Notes under the pieces: model-generated
The model's input: the letters and a program-made list of their open reading frames with translations, nothing else
Database searches by the model: none
Told to the model about the DNA's origin: nothing
Made by a program: the position numbers and the translations under genes
In this document: one piece after another, positions 1 to 8,727 of the stretch
How the letters are laid out: each line of letters begins with the position of its first letter
Numbering within the stretch: position 1 is the first letter of the stretch
Assembly: GCA_903861005.1 (NCBI GenBank)
Contig: CAIOSP010000184.1
Location: forward strand, 1 to 58,752
Origin: an uncultured Pseudomonadota bacterium
Lineage (GTDB): Bacteria > Myxococcota_A > UBA796 > GCA-2862545
Direction: 5' to 3'
Length of the DNA stretch: 58,752 nucleotides

Positions 1-261
1 CTTCCGATCTGGCCGGTCGCCGCCCCGCCCGCCCCCGAGCCCGTCGTCGCGGCGCCCGTGTCGAGCCCAGTCGCCGCCGCGCCCACCGCACCCCGCGCCC
101 CGGTCGCCACCTTCCGCCAGCCCGGCGCCGCGCCCGCGGCCAAGCCAGGCACCAGCAAAAAGAAGATCGCCCTGATCGCGGTCGGCGCGGTCGCGGCGCT
201 GGTCGTCTCGGCGGGCCTGGCCGCGTTCGCGGTCTGGCTCTTGATCCGCGCCACCCAGTGA
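1..261 (+). CDS. C-terminal end of a Pro/Ala-rich protein with one membrane segment (5' truncated)
   Basis: The frame is open from the first base, so the start lies outside the window. The visible 86 residues are a low-complexity Pro/Ala/Val stretch, then a basic patch (SKKK), then one hydrophobic segment of about 25 residues ending almost at the C-terminus (WLLIRATQ). This looks like a tail-anchored or single-pass protein with its main domain upstream. A GTG at 58 is in frame, but nothing favours it as a start. Its stop overlaps the GTG start of dtd (GTGA), which suggests co-transcription. No function can be assigned. Confidence 0.6.
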   Translation, partial: LPIWPVAAPPAPEPVVAAPVSSPVAAAPTAPRAPVATFRQPGAAPAAKPGTSKKKIALIAVGAVAALVVSAGLAAFAVWLLIRATQ

Positions 262-701
262 GGGCCGTCGTCCAACGCGTCCGCCACGCCCAGGTAGCCG
301 TCGACGGCGTCGTCGTCGGCCAGGTCGGGCACGGCTTCCTCGTCCTGCTCGGCGTGGCGCCCGGCGACACCGACGCCCAGATCACCTGGCTCGCGCACCG
401 CGTCGCCGGCCTGCGCGTGTTCGAGGACGCCGACGGCAAGATGAACCACTCGCTGCTCGACGACGGGCTGGGCGCGCTGGTCGTCAGCCAGTTCACCCTG
501 TACGGCGACTGCCGGAAGGGCATGCGGCCCGGCTTCACGGGTGCTGCCCACCCGACCGTGGCTGAGCCGCTCTACGAGCGCTTCTGCGAGGCGCTCGTCG
601 CCGAGGGCGTGGTCCACGTGGCCCGCGGCGTGTTCGGCGCCGACATGTCGGTGAGCCTTCTCAACGACGGACCCGTCACACTGGTTATCGACACTCCCTA
701 G
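258..701 (+). CDS. dtd: D-aminoacyl-tRNA deacylase
   Basis: This 147-residue protein has the normal length for bacterial Dtd. It carries both family signatures: SQFTLYGD starting at Ser77 and NDGPVT starting at Asn136, which holds the Gly-Pro that gives chiral selectivity at the dimer interface. The family hydrolyses D-aminoacyl-tRNAs (and Gly-tRNA-Ala) in the cytoplasm, acting as a proofreading step. The GTG start overlaps the upstream stop by 4 bases, which fixes the start and suggests translational coupling. The MRAVVQRV N-terminus is typical of the family. Confidence 0.95.
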   Translation: MRAVVQRVRHAQVAVDGVVVGQVGHGFLVLLGVAPGDTDAQITWLAHRVAGLRVFEDADGKMNHSLLDDGLGALVVSQFTLYGDCRKGMRPGFTGAAHPTVAEPLYERFCEALVAEGVVHVARGVFGADMSVSLLNDGPVTLVIDTP

Positions 702-713
702 CCAGAGCGTGCG

Positions 714-1151
714 ATGCCTGACCCCTCCTCCGCCGCGGAAGTCCGCGACCTGCTCGCGTCCGCACGCCACGTCGCGGTGCTCGGCGCGCACTCCACGCGG
801 GAGCGGCCGGCGTTTTACGTGCCCGACTACATGCACGCCCAGGGCTACGAGATCTACCCGGTGAACCCGGTCGGCGTGGGCCAGACCTGGTGGGGCCGAC
901 CGGTGGTGGCCACGCTGGCCGAGCTCAAGACGCCCATCGACGTGGTCGACGTGTTCCGCCGCCCCGACCAGCTCCCCGCGCACCTCGACGACCTGCTCGA
1001 CATGGACCCGCTGCCCAAGGCGGTGTGGCTCCAGCTCGGCATCCGCCACGACGAGATCGCCGCGCAGCTGCGCGACCTGGGCATCCGCGTGATCCAGGAC
1101 CGCTGCATGCTCGCCGACCACCGCCTCCTTGGGATGGGCGCGTTCTGCTAG
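714..1151 (+). CDS. CoA-binding domain protein (YccU-like)
   Basis: This 145-residue protein matches the small stand-alone CoA-binding (Rossmann-like) family. It has VAVLGAHSTRERPAFYV at the nucleotide-binding turn, YPVNPVGVG after the second strand, a middle section with VDVFRRPDQ, and a C-terminal section with WLQLGIR and VIQDRCML. Such proteins bind CoA but have no established reaction. The gene lies 12 bases after dtd in the same direction and probably belongs to the same transcript. The family assignment is good; the role is unknown. Confidence 0.85.
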   Translation: MPDPSSAAEVRDLLASARHVAVLGAHSTRERPAFYVPDYMHAQGYEIYPVNPVGVGQTWWGRPVVATLAELKTPIDVVDVFRRPDQLPAHLDDLLDMDPLPKAVWLQLGIRHDEIAAQLRDLGIRVIQDRCMLADHRLLGMGAFC

Positions 1152-1184
1152 TCGCCCACAACGCCGCACCACCCGAGGGGGACC

Positions 1185-2420
1185 ATGACGCCCGACACGC
1201 CCACCTGGCGCAAGCTGATCTCCAGGCGGATGCTGTTCTGCATGCTGGCGGGCTTCTCGTCCGGCCTGCCGCTGTACGTGGTGCTCCAGCTGCTCCCCGC
1301 GTGGCTGCGTGATCAAGGCGTGGACCTGGGCAAGATCGGCCTGATGTCGCTGGTCGGCTTCCCGTACACCTGGAAGTTCGTCTGGTCGCCGCTGCTCGAC
1401 CGCTACGCGCCGCCGCTCGGGCGCCGCCGCGGCTGGGCGCTGCTCATGCAGATCGCCTGCGCCGCCGGAATCGCCGCGCTGGGCTTCTGCGATCCCAAGG
1501 TCAGCCTGACCGCCATCAGCGCGATCGCCGCCCTCGTCGCGTTCGGCAGCGCCACGCAGGACATCGTGCTCGACGCGTGGCGTCGCGAGCTGCTGCACGA
1601 CGACGAGCTGGGATTTGGCAGCGCGCTGTTCGTCAACGCCTACCGGGTGGCGGGCCTGGTGCCCGGCAGCTTGGCCCTCATCCTCGCCGACCACCTGCCC
1701 TGGTCGACCGTCTACCCGATCGTCGGCGCGTTCATGCTGGTCGGCGTGCTCGCCACCGCCGTCGCGCCCGAGGTCGAAGAGCCAGAGGCGCCGCCCACGT
1801 CGCTGCTCGACGCGATCGTCTCCCCCTTCCGCGAGTTCTACGCGCGCGGCGGCCTGCGCGGCTCGTCCACGCTGCTCGCCTTCATGTTCCTGTACAAGCT
1901 GGGCGACGTCATGGCGACCGCGCTCGCCACGCCCTTCTACCTGGACCTCGGCTTCACCAAGACCGACATCGGCACGGTCTCCAAGCTGGTCGGCCTGACC
2001 GCCACCGTGATCGGCGGCTTGGTCGGCGGCGCGATCATGGCGCGCATCGGCATGCGCCGCAGCCTGCAGTGGTTCGGCGTCGCGCAGATGGTGCCGATCG
2101 TCGGCTTCGCCTGGCTGGCGCATGTGGGCCCCAGCATCACGGTGCTCGCGTGTGTGGTCGCCGCCGAGAACCTCGGCATTGGCATGGGCACCACCGCGCT
2201 CGTCGCGTTCCTGCAGCAGGCCACGCACAGGAAGTTCAGCGCCACGCAGTTCGCGCTGTTCTCCAGCTTCGTCGCGCTGCCGCGCATGCTGGCGGGGGCG
2301 ACGAGCGGCTACCTGGCGACGGCGCTCGGCTGGCCGACCTTCTTTGTGATGTGCACGGCGCTGGCGCTGCCCGGCCTGGCGCTGGTGGGCGTGGTGGCGC
2401 CGCGGGAGCCTGCGCGCTGA
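1185..2420 (+). CDS. ampG: AmpG-like major facilitator permease (muropeptide importer)
   Basis: This is a 411-residue polytopic membrane protein with about 12 hydrophobic segments. The first 90 residues follow the AmpG pattern closely: GFSSGLPLYVVLQLLPAWL, GLMSLVGFPYTWKFVWSPLLDRY and then LGRRRGWALLMQ. TQDIVLDAWRREL also matches the conserved region of AmpG after helix 3. The family imports GlcNAc-anhydro-muropeptides across the inner membrane for cell-wall recycling. The ATG follows a GGGGA ribosome site. It is shorter than E. coli AmpG, as in many relatives with 12 rather than 14 helices. The substrate is inferred. Confidence 0.85.
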   Translation: MTPDTPTWRKLISRRMLFCMLAGFSSGLPLYVVLQLLPAWLRDQGVDLGKIGLMSLVGFPYTWKFVWSPLLDRYAPPLGRRRGWALLMQIACAAGIAALGFCDPKVSLTAISAIAALVAFGSATQDIVLDAWRRELLHDDELGFGSALFVNAYRVAGLVPGSLALILADHLPWSTVYPIVGAFMLVGVLATAVAPEVEEPEAPPTSLLDAIVSPFREFYARGGLRGSSTLLAFMFLYKLGDVMATALATPFYLDLGFTKTDIGTVSKLVGLTATVIGGLVGGAIMARIGMRRSLQWFGVAQMVPIVGFAWLAHVGPSITVLACVVAAENLGIGMGTTALVAFLQQATHRKFSATQFALFSSFVALPRMLAGATSGYLATALGWPTFFVMCTALALPGLALVGVVAPREPAR

Positions 2421-2432
2421 GCGGCGCGGGCG

Positions 2433-2999
2433 CTATCCAGGCGCGATCGCCGCACCGTCCGCCGCACTCTTCGGCACCGACGGTGGCAGCTCCGCCAGGA
2501 TCGCCGCCTCGTCCTGCTGGATCTCGCCCAGCCCCTCCACGATCTCTGCGAGCCACGCCATTTGATCGCGCGCGAGCCACACGCCGACGCGCGACGAGAC
2601 CCACACGCCCGCGATCCCGACGACACCCAGGGCCGATCCGATCACGCAGTGGGGCGACTCGCCCAAGCTCCACTGCACGCTGGTCCAGATCAGCGACAGC
2701 ACGGTCAGGAACGCCAAGCCGAAGGTGACGAAGAAGTAGCCGCTCATCAGCGACAGCTGCGGCCCCATGCGCCCGACGATCAGGGTGCCGCGCGGGTGCG
2801 GTCGCAGCAGCGTGTCGAGGGACGGCGACCAGAAGCGCTGCGCGGGCGGCTTGATCCAAGCGAGCACCGCTTGAGATCGCACCCGAAACACGAACCGGTC
2901 TTGGGCGGCCTCCAGACGCTCCGCCATGGTCGCGCGGACCTCCTCGAGCGGGGCCGGCACCAGGATCAAGAACCTTGGGCGCAGGTGCGGTCGCTGCAT
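2433..2999 (-). CDS. hypothetical membrane protein with two transmembrane segments
   Basis: This 188-residue protein is not recognised. An N-terminal soluble part (about 80 residues, FLILVPAPLEEVRATM onward) is followed by two hydrophobic segments (around 80-105 and 115-140) and an acidic C-terminal helix. An ATG four codons upstream (3011) is also possible. I prefer 2999 because GGAGG lies 5 bases before it, and that ribosome site would sit inside the coding sequence for the upstream start. It converges with the AmpG-like gene, 12 bases apart. Confidence 0.7.
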   Translation of the reverse strand: MQRPHLRPRFLILVPAPLEEVRATMAERLEAAQDRFVFRVRSQAVLAWIKPPAQRFWSPSLDTLLRPHPRGTLIVGRMGPQLSLMSGYFFVTFGLAFLTVLSLIWTSVQWSLGESPHCVIGSALGVVGIAGVWVSSRVGVWLARDQMAWLAEIVEGLGEIQQDEAAILAELPPSVPKSAADGAAIAPG

Positions 3000-3149
3000 G
3001 TCGGCCTCCATCGGCGACGCTACGCCAAGCGAATCCGGTTTGCAACGGGTTGAACGCGAAGGCCGACGTCTCCCGAGGAGGGGTGTACGACGCGTCCTAC
3101 GCGCCTGGCCAAGCCATGGCCGTCCGGCCCATCGTGCGGATCCCGCTCC

Positions 3150-4586
3150 CTACGGCGGCGCGCTCGCCGTGATCCGCACCTCGTGCGTGGTCGCGTCGCC
3201 CGCGAACACACGCACCGTCGTCCCTGACTCGGACACCTCCCACCGGTCCCCTGCCGTCACCTCCACCGTGAAGCCGCCCGGGTACTGGCGCGCGGCCGGG
3301 ACGAAGATCTCCGTGGGCGCGGACGTCGGGTGCGCGGCGTCGTCGTCGAACGCGAGGTGGAAGGCCTTGGTCGCGGGGTCGAAGGACATCGCGGTCGGCG
3401 TGCCCGCGATCCGCTGCGCGTAGGGCCGCGCGAGGCTGTTGACCAGTTGGCCCTTCTCGGCCCCGTCCGGGGTCAACACGTTGAAGCCGTTGTCGCCCGG
3501 GAAGTAGGCCCAGAAGAAGCCGCTGGAGAGCTGCCGGTCGAGCTCGTCGAAGGAGTCACGCAGGAAGCTCTCGGTCGCCTCCAGGTAGCCGGGACCGCCG
3601 TCTGCGTTGCCGCCGAATTCGCCGACCACCAGCGGCCCGCCGAGCGTCGCCGCCTCACTGATCGCCTGCGCGTAGTTCGCCGACAGCGCCGCGCGATCGC
3701 CGTCGTACGGAAGGCCAGTCTGGTCGCCGTACAAGTGCGGCGAGTACACCACGTCCGGCCCCAACGCTTCGAGCGTCGGCGCCACGCCCACGCTGCGCGT
3801 CAGTGGCGGCTCGTAGAAGAACATACGCGCGGCGTGCTCCTCCTCGGCGATCTCGCGCATGCGCCGGTAGAACGGGTTCAGCACATCCAACTCAAACGAG
3901 TGGCCGGCCAGACTCAAGCACACGGCGAGCGGCTCGTTGAAGTAGTCCCAGGCGACCACGCGCGCGTCGTTCGCGTAGTGCCGCGCGACCAGCCGCCACA
4001 CGTCGAGGAAGTGGTCGCGGAGCATGCGACCGTCCGACCCCACCGACGGCGAGCGCGGGTCGCCCTCGACCGCGAAGAAGTCACACGCCGCCAAGCTCGA
4101 GCCCGCGCCGCCCTGCGGGTAGCTGTGCCCCTCGCAGGTCCAGGGCGGCGCGCCCAGGCCACCCACGCACGGCGACCACAGGTACTGGTGCATGTCGATC
4201 ACGACCGCGATGCCGTGCGCCGCCGCGTAGGCGATCACCGGATCGACCTGGTCGGTGAGGTAGCGCTCGTCGAGCTGGTTCTCGGTCGGCTCCAGGAACT
4301 GCCACGAGATGGGGAGGCGGATCGCGTTCACGCCCCAGCTCGCGAGCTGCTCGAAGTCGGCCTCGCGCGGTCCGTTCTCGGTCGCGATGAAGTCGCCGAA
4401 CTCGAGCGCCGAGTAGTTCGCGCCGCGCCAGAGCACGACGCGGCCGTCGGCGTCGCGGATCCAGTTGGCGTCGGCGGTGATCGGGTTGGGCGTGGACGCC
4501 GGCGCGTCGGTGTCGTCGGTGGCGGGTGCGCCGTGGCAGGCGGCGGACGCCACGGCGAAGAGAAGGGCTTGGGCGTAGGAGCGCAT
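3150..4586 (-). CDS. GH5 endoglycoceramidase-like lipoprotein
   Basis: This 478-residue protein starts with a lipoprotein signal (LFAVASAAC, Cys about 17) followed by a short Asp/Thr linker. The GH5 barrel shows VVIDMHQYLWSP, WDYFNEP (proton donor Glu218) and VVGEFGG (nucleophile Glu323). The sequence after the donor (LNPFYRRM, FFYEPPL), YSPHLYG, and the C-terminal beta-sandwich with RPYAQRIAGTP and PTEIFVPAARQYPGG resemble endoglycoceramidase-related GH5 enzymes more than ordinary cellulases. Those enzymes split the bond between oligosaccharide and ceramide. Substrate specificity is inferred; the GH5 fold and catalytic pair are visible. The ATG at 4586 was chosen because it gives a clean lipobox. 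Confidence 0.85.
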   Translation of the reverse strand: MRSYAQALLFAVASAACHGAPATDDTDAPASTPNPITADANWIRDADGRVVLWRGANYSALEFGDFIATENGPREADFEQLASWGVNAIRLPISWQFLEPTENQLDERYLTDQVDPVIAYAAAHGIAVVIDMHQYLWSPCVGGLGAPPWTCEGHSYPQGGAGSSLAACDFFAVEGDPRSPSVGSDGRMLRDHFLDVWRLVARHYANDARVVAWDYFNEPLAVCLSLAGHSFELDVLNPFYRRMREIAEEEHAARMFFYEPPLTRSVGVAPTLEALGPDVVYSPHLYGDQTGLPYDGDRAALSANYAQAISEAATLGGPLVVGEFGGNADGGPGYLEATESFLRDSFDELDRQLSSGFFWAYFPGDNGFNVLTPDGAEKGQLVNSLARPYAQRIAGTPTAMSFDPATKAFHLAFDDDAAHPTSAPTEIFVPAARQYPGGFTVEVTAGDRWEVSESGTTVRVFAGDATTHEVRITASAPP

Positions 4587-4843
4587 GCACACCGGCAAAT
4601 CGACCTCGGCTGGGCGGTCCCGCAGGAGTACCACAGGCGGTCTTCCGTCGCGATCCCCTTGTGCGACGCGTGTGCCCCCGCTCGTCGAGCCGCGCGCCTC
4701 GGCCAAGCCTCAGCGCCGCGTCGCGCCACGCCAAACTCGGGCGATCGACGCCGCCGATCGTCGCGCGACCCCACAAACGGCCCCGTCGCCGCTGGCTCCC
4801 CCTGGGTCGCCGTCGTACGTCAGCGCGCCTTCGGAGGTCCCCC

Positions 4844-5716
4844 CTGTCCGAGCTGATCACGTTCGAGGTTGCGCCCGCTCTGACCCTCGTCGGCGACGCC
4901 TGGGGCGACCCCGACGCGCCCCCCGTGCTCTTCCTCCACGGCGGCGGTCAGACCCGGCACGCGTGGTCGGGCTCCTGCGCCGTCGTCGCCGCCCAGGGCT
5001 GGCGGGCGATCGCGCTCGACCAGCGCGGACACGGCGACAGCGGGCGCGCCCCGAACGGCGACTACGACGACGCGGAGTTCGCGCGGGACGTGGTGGCGGT
5101 GGTTCAGGCGCTCGGACGCCCGGCCGTGCTCGTCGGCGCCTCGCTCGGCGGCCTGGCGTCGCTGCTCGCGTCGCACGCCCACCCCGACATCGCGCGCGCG
5201 GTGATCCTGGTCGACGTCACGCCCCGCCTTGAACAGACCGGCGTGCTCCGGGTGCTGTCGTTCATGCGCGCCCGGCCCGATGGCTTCGAGTCCTTAGATG
5301 AGGCCGCCGAGGCGATCGCCGCCTACCAGCCGCAGCGCCGCCGCGCGCCGTCCACCGAGGGCCTGCGCAAGAACCTGCGGCACGGGCCCGACGGGCGCTG
5401 GCGCTGGCACTGGGACCCCGAGCTCATGGCGTCGTGGAGCGCTGAGCGCTGGAGCGTGGAGCGCCGCGAGCGCGCCATCGCCGAGCGCTTCGACGCCGCC
5501 CGCGCGCTGACGGTGCCTGCGCTGCTCATCCACGGCAAGCAGTCCGACGTGGTGAGCGACGCCACCTCGCGCGAGTTCCTGGATGTCGTGCCGCACGCGT
5601 CCTACGTCGACCTCGCCGACGCCGCGCACATGGTCGCCGGGGATCGCAACGACGTGTTCACGGCGACGGTCGTGGAGTTCTTGTGCAGCTTGCCAGGGGC
5701 GCCATCCGCCGCGTGA
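4844..5716 (+). CDS. alpha/beta hydrolase (esterase/lactonase type)
   Basis: This is a cytoplasmic alpha/beta hydrolase of about 290 residues with an HGGGQTRHAW oxyanion region, the DQRGHGDSG motif, a GASLGG nucleophile elbow (Ser100), an LLIHGKQSDVV acid strand and a catalytic His near 262 (AAHM). The start is unusual: homology begins right after SPLSELITF, and the only codon with a good ribosome site is CTG at 4844, 6 bases after GGAGG (4833-4837). An in-frame ATG at 4526 would add 106 Arg-rich residues that do not look like protein and would run antisense into the GH5 gene. The substrate is unknown. Confidence 0.85.
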   Translation: MSELITFEVAPALTLVGDAWGDPDAPPVLFLHGGGQTRHAWSGSCAVVAAQGWRAIALDQRGHGDSGRAPNGDYDDAEFARDVVAVVQALGRPAVLVGASLGGLASLLASHAHPDIARAVILVDVTPRLEQTGVLRVLSFMRARPDGFESLDEAAEAIAAYQPQRRRAPSTEGLRKNLRHGPDGRWRWHWDPELMASWSAERWSVERRERAIAERFDAARALTVPALLIHGKQSDVVSDATSREFLDVVPHASYVDLADAAHMVAGDRNDVFTATVVEFLCSLPGAPSAA

Positions 5717-5816
5717 ACGAGGCGCGCCGACACCCAGAGGGCGCGACGACCGCGAACGACGTACACAGCCAAGGGGTCGGGCAGACCTGCCCCATCCTGC
5801 GTCGGTGGGGGGTTCG

Positions 5817-7370
5817 ATGCCCAAGTGGTCGCCCGCGCGCTGCCTGCTCGTCCTTGGCGTGGTCGCGTGCCACACCGCCGAAGTCGACGACGACACGGAC
5901 GACGACACCGACGTTGCCGCCCAGATCGACACGGACGTCGAGGACACCGCCCCAGACGCGTCCGTCTTGCAGTTCGACGTCGCCTCGCTCACCGTCGAGG
6001 CGGGCGAGTCGGTGAACCTGTCGGTGTCCTGGTCCGGCGCGGCCCCTGCCGACCCGGCGCTCGTCTGGTTGGCCGACTGCGGCCACGTGATGGGCCTGAC
6101 CGGGCGCGGCTCCTACGTGGCGCCCGACGCCGCCGCGAGCTGCGTGGTCACCGCCACCAGCGTCGCCGAGCCCACGATCGCGGCGACGCTTCCGATCACC
6201 GTCACCCTGCCCACCGGCGGCGGCGCGGTGCGCTGGACGCGGCACCTGGCGTCCAACCTGGACGACTCCGTGCGGCACCTGGCGGCCACGCCGGACGGCG
6301 GGCTGGTCGCGCTGGTCGAGACCTGGGGCGACCTCGGCGGGCCCGCACTCGGCGACCTGGACGTGGTGGTCGTGCGCCTCGACGCGGACGGCGCGATCGT
6401 GTGGACGACCCGCCTCGCCACGCCCACCCGCGAGTTCGCCGGGAACATCACCGTCGGCCCCGACGGGCTGATCTGGGCGGTCGGCAGCACCTACGGTGCG
6501 CTCGACGGCGTGTCGGCGGGCGGGTCGGACGTGTGGGTCGCCGCCCTCGACGACGCCCAGGACGGCCTGGTCGTGTCGCTGCGCCAGTTCGGCACCGACC
6601 TCACCGACACTGCCACCGGCGTGACCGTCAGCCCCGCAGGCGAGGTCGTCGTCGCCGGCTGGACCGAAGGCAGCCTGGGCGGCGCGTCCGCGGGCGGACC
6701 CGACGGCTTCGTGCGCCGCTACGACGCGGCGGGCGACGTCGCCTGGACCCGCCAGTTTGGCGGCGCGGGCATCGACTTCGTGATCGGCGTCACGCTCGAC
6801 GGCGACGAGCCGGTCGCCGTGGGCACGACTGATGGCGTGGTCGGCGCCAGCTCCGCGGGCGGCATGGACTGGTACGTCGCGCGCCTGTCCGCCGACGGCG
6901 TGGACGCGACGCTCGCCCAGCACGGCGTGGCGACCGACGACCGCGCCTACGGCGTGGCCGCGCGCCCGGGCGGCGGCGTGGTGGTGATCGGCGCGCTCGG
7001 CGGTGACGCGTTCATCGACGCCTTCGACGCGTCGGACGGCCTGGTCTGGTCCTACGCGCTCGACACGCCCGCCGACGAGCTGGGTCAGGCGGTGGCGGTC
7101 GATGCAGACGGCGGCGTGTTCGCGGTCGGCTCGTCCACTGGCGACGTCGGCACACCCAACGTCGGCTTCTTCGACGCGTTCGTGCTGCGGCTCGATGCCA
7201 GCGGCGCGCTCGTCTGGTCGCGGCGGATCGGCAGCGCCGCGGACGACTACGGGTGGGCGTTGGCGCGGCTCGCCGACGGTGACGTGGTGGTCGGCGGGCG
7301 CACGGATGGCGTGCTCGCGGACGGGTTCGGGTGGGGCGGGGACGGGTATCTGCGGAGGCTCGGGCCGTAA
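5817..7370 (+). CDS. lipoprotein with SBBP-type beta-propeller repeats
   Basis: This 517-residue protein begins with a lipoprotein signal (LLVLGVVAC, lipobox Cys about 16) and an Asp/Thr-rich linker (DDDTDDDTDV). An Ig-like segment follows at about residues 40-130. After it come repeated units of about 55 residues of the type GGxDxFVxRxDAxGxxxWxRxFG...D...GVxxxxDGxxxVxGxTxG, the signature of SBBP propeller repeats. It is probably exported and surface-attached. No enzymatic motif is visible. The ATG at 5817 follows a G-rich ribosome site and gives the signal peptide at the exact N-terminus. Confidence 0.85.
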   Translation: MPKWSPARCLLVLGVVACHTAEVDDDTDDDTDVAAQIDTDVEDTAPDASVLQFDVASLTVEAGESVNLSVSWSGAAPADPALVWLADCGHVMGLTGRGSYVAPDAAASCVVTATSVAEPTIAATLPITVTLPTGGGAVRWTRHLASNLDDSVRHLAATPDGGLVALVETWGDLGGPALGDLDVVVVRLDADGAIVWTTRLATPTREFAGNITVGPDGLIWAVGSTYGALDGVSAGGSDVWVAALDDAQDGLVVSLRQFGTDLTDTATGVTVSPAGEVVVAGWTEGSLGGASAGGPDGFVRRYDAAGDVAWTRQFGGAGIDFVIGVTLDGDEPVAVGTTDGVVGASSAGGMDWYVARLSADGVDATLAQHGVATDDRAYGVAARPGGGVVVIGALGGDAFIDAFDASDGLVWSYALDTPADELGQAVAVDADGGVFAVGSSTGDVGTPNVGFFDAFVLRLDASGALVWSRRIGSAADDYGWALARLADGDVVVGGRTDGVLADGFGWGGDGYLRRLGP

Positions 7371-7512
7371 GGGAGGTGTCGGGCGCCCGCGTGTGCCGTT
7401 CCCCATCGCGCAGAGCCGTCGCCGCTGCAGGCATCGGCCGGACGATGGGACGTGGTCCACGCAGACTGTCCGGTCGCGCCAGAGCACCTCCCGTCCGATC
7501 CCTGGCCGGGGC

Positions 7513-8418
7513 TCAGGGCCGATGGGCTTCGAAGAAGTCCCAGATCGCTTCCGAGGTCTGGAGGTCGCCGTTCCCCCACGCCCCCGGCCAGTCGTGTCCG
7601 CCGTCCTCGACGAGGTAGAGCCGCACCTCCTCGTCGTCGACGGCGGTCGACCAGCGGGTGAGCGCCACCGTGCTGCCGTCGTCGCGGTCGAGATCCGGCA
7701 GCGCGCTTGTCTCTTCGAGCTCGAGGTCGAGCTGGTCGACCCAGAAGTCCATCACCTCGTTCGTCGACAGGTACGCACCCCAGCCGTCCACGTTCTCGGG
7801 GTCGCCCTCGAAGTAGGTGATGTCGTCGGCGGTGCCGTGGACCTCCATCACCGACGTCCGTCGGGAGGGGGTGCAGGCGTTGTCGGCCATCATCGTGCCA
7901 GACACCGGCGCGATCGCGCGGACCCAGGCGTCCGTCTGGCACGCGAGGACGTAGCTCATGTCGCCGCCATTGCTGTGCCCGGTGGCGAATACAGAGTCCG
8001 CGTCGACCTCGAGATCGACGACGAGGCGGTCGGCGAGCGCCCGAAGAAAGCCGACATCGTCGACCCGCTCCGTGTGGAAGTCGTAGCCCACATCGAAGAA
8101 GGTCTGACCGCGCGCGTCTCTCGTGCCTTGGGGGTAGACGGCGACAAAGCCATGCTCTTTCGAGATTGCGTCGAAGCCCGTGTAGTCGCGCAGGTCGGTG
8201 GCCTGCCCTGTGTATCCGTGGATCACGAGGACCAGCGGGGCACCGGGTTGCAGATCGTCGGGGACATCGAGCAGGAAGGTGCGCCGCCGTCCGTCGTGCT
8301 CGATCGCGTAGCTGCCGGTCTGCCAGCCGCCGTCGGGCGGCCCCGAAGCGGGCACCTCGATCGCTGGCGTGCACGCTCCGACGAGGACGATCCAGGGGGC
8401 CAAGCGAACGACGTGCAT
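7513..8418 (-). CDS. polyhydroxybutyrate depolymerase / feruloyl esterase-like lipoprotein
   Basis: This 301-residue protein has a lipoprotein signal (APWIVLVGAC) and an LpqC-type esterase domain: LVLVIHGYTG (oxyanion region), the GHSNGG nucleophile elbow with Ser149, VMEVHGTADD, and a C-terminal GGHDWPG carrying the catalytic His. Family members hydrolyse short polyesters, feruloyl or acetyl esters outside the cell. The frame stays open for another 93 codons upstream, but a start there would bury the signal peptide, so 8418 is preferred. It converges with the propeller lipoprotein gene. Confidence 0.85.
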   Translation of the reverse strand: MHVVRLAPWIVLVGACTPAIEVPASGPPDGGWQTGSYAIEHDGRRRTFLLDVPDDLQPGAPLVLVIHGYTGQATDLRDYTGFDAISKEHGFVAVYPQGTRDARGQTFFDVGYDFHTERVDDVGFLRALADRLVVDLEVDADSVFATGHSNGGDMSYVLACQTDAWVRAIAPVSGTMMADNACTPSRRTSVMEVHGTADDITYFEGDPENVDGWGAYLSTNEVMDFWVDQLDLELEETSALPDLDRDDGSTVALTRWSTAVDDEEVRLYLVEDGGHDWPGAWGNGDLQTSEAIWDFFEAHRP

Positions 8419-8727
8419 GTCGGCTCTTCCGGTGGTGGAGCGGGCGGTGGAGCGGGAGCGCCCTGAAGACATCACGCTCGCCCTAGCACCTTGACGAAGC
8501 ACGACAAGGTCCTGCAACCCGGCGCTCGGGAGCGTCGCCATTTCAAGATCCTCCCCCCGCTCCCGGCGGTTCACCACCCGCAGGTCTCGGCGGCGAGAGC
8601 GCTCCACCGCCGCCGCGAACGCAGACCAAGCCGCCAAGACCTCCGCCGCGAACGCGTCGTGCGCCTCCCACACCGCGCGGGTCACGACCGGGCGCACTCG
8701 GCGCGGCGGTCGCGGACGGACGAGCGG
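8419..8727. other. gene gap of 309 bases, possible gene remnant
   Basis: No complete gene is seen. On the minus strand the segment from a GTG at 8697 down to about 8560 has coding-like G/C third positions (VWEAHDAFAAEVLAAW region) and then runs in frame into the downstream esterase gene. It may be a decayed small gene or chance. The part nearest 8418 should contain the esterase promoter, but I see no convincing -35/-10 pair. Confidence 0.4.

Noticed and set aside
2562-3053. Plus-strand frame over the small membrane protein gene
   Set aside because: It is Arg/His/Gln-rich shadow coding of the minus-strand gene, without a ribosome site or domain.
8419-8697. In-frame N-terminal extension of the esterase lipoprotein
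   Set aside because: It would bury a clear lipoprotein signal peptide, and the part nearest 8418 loses the G/C third-position bias.
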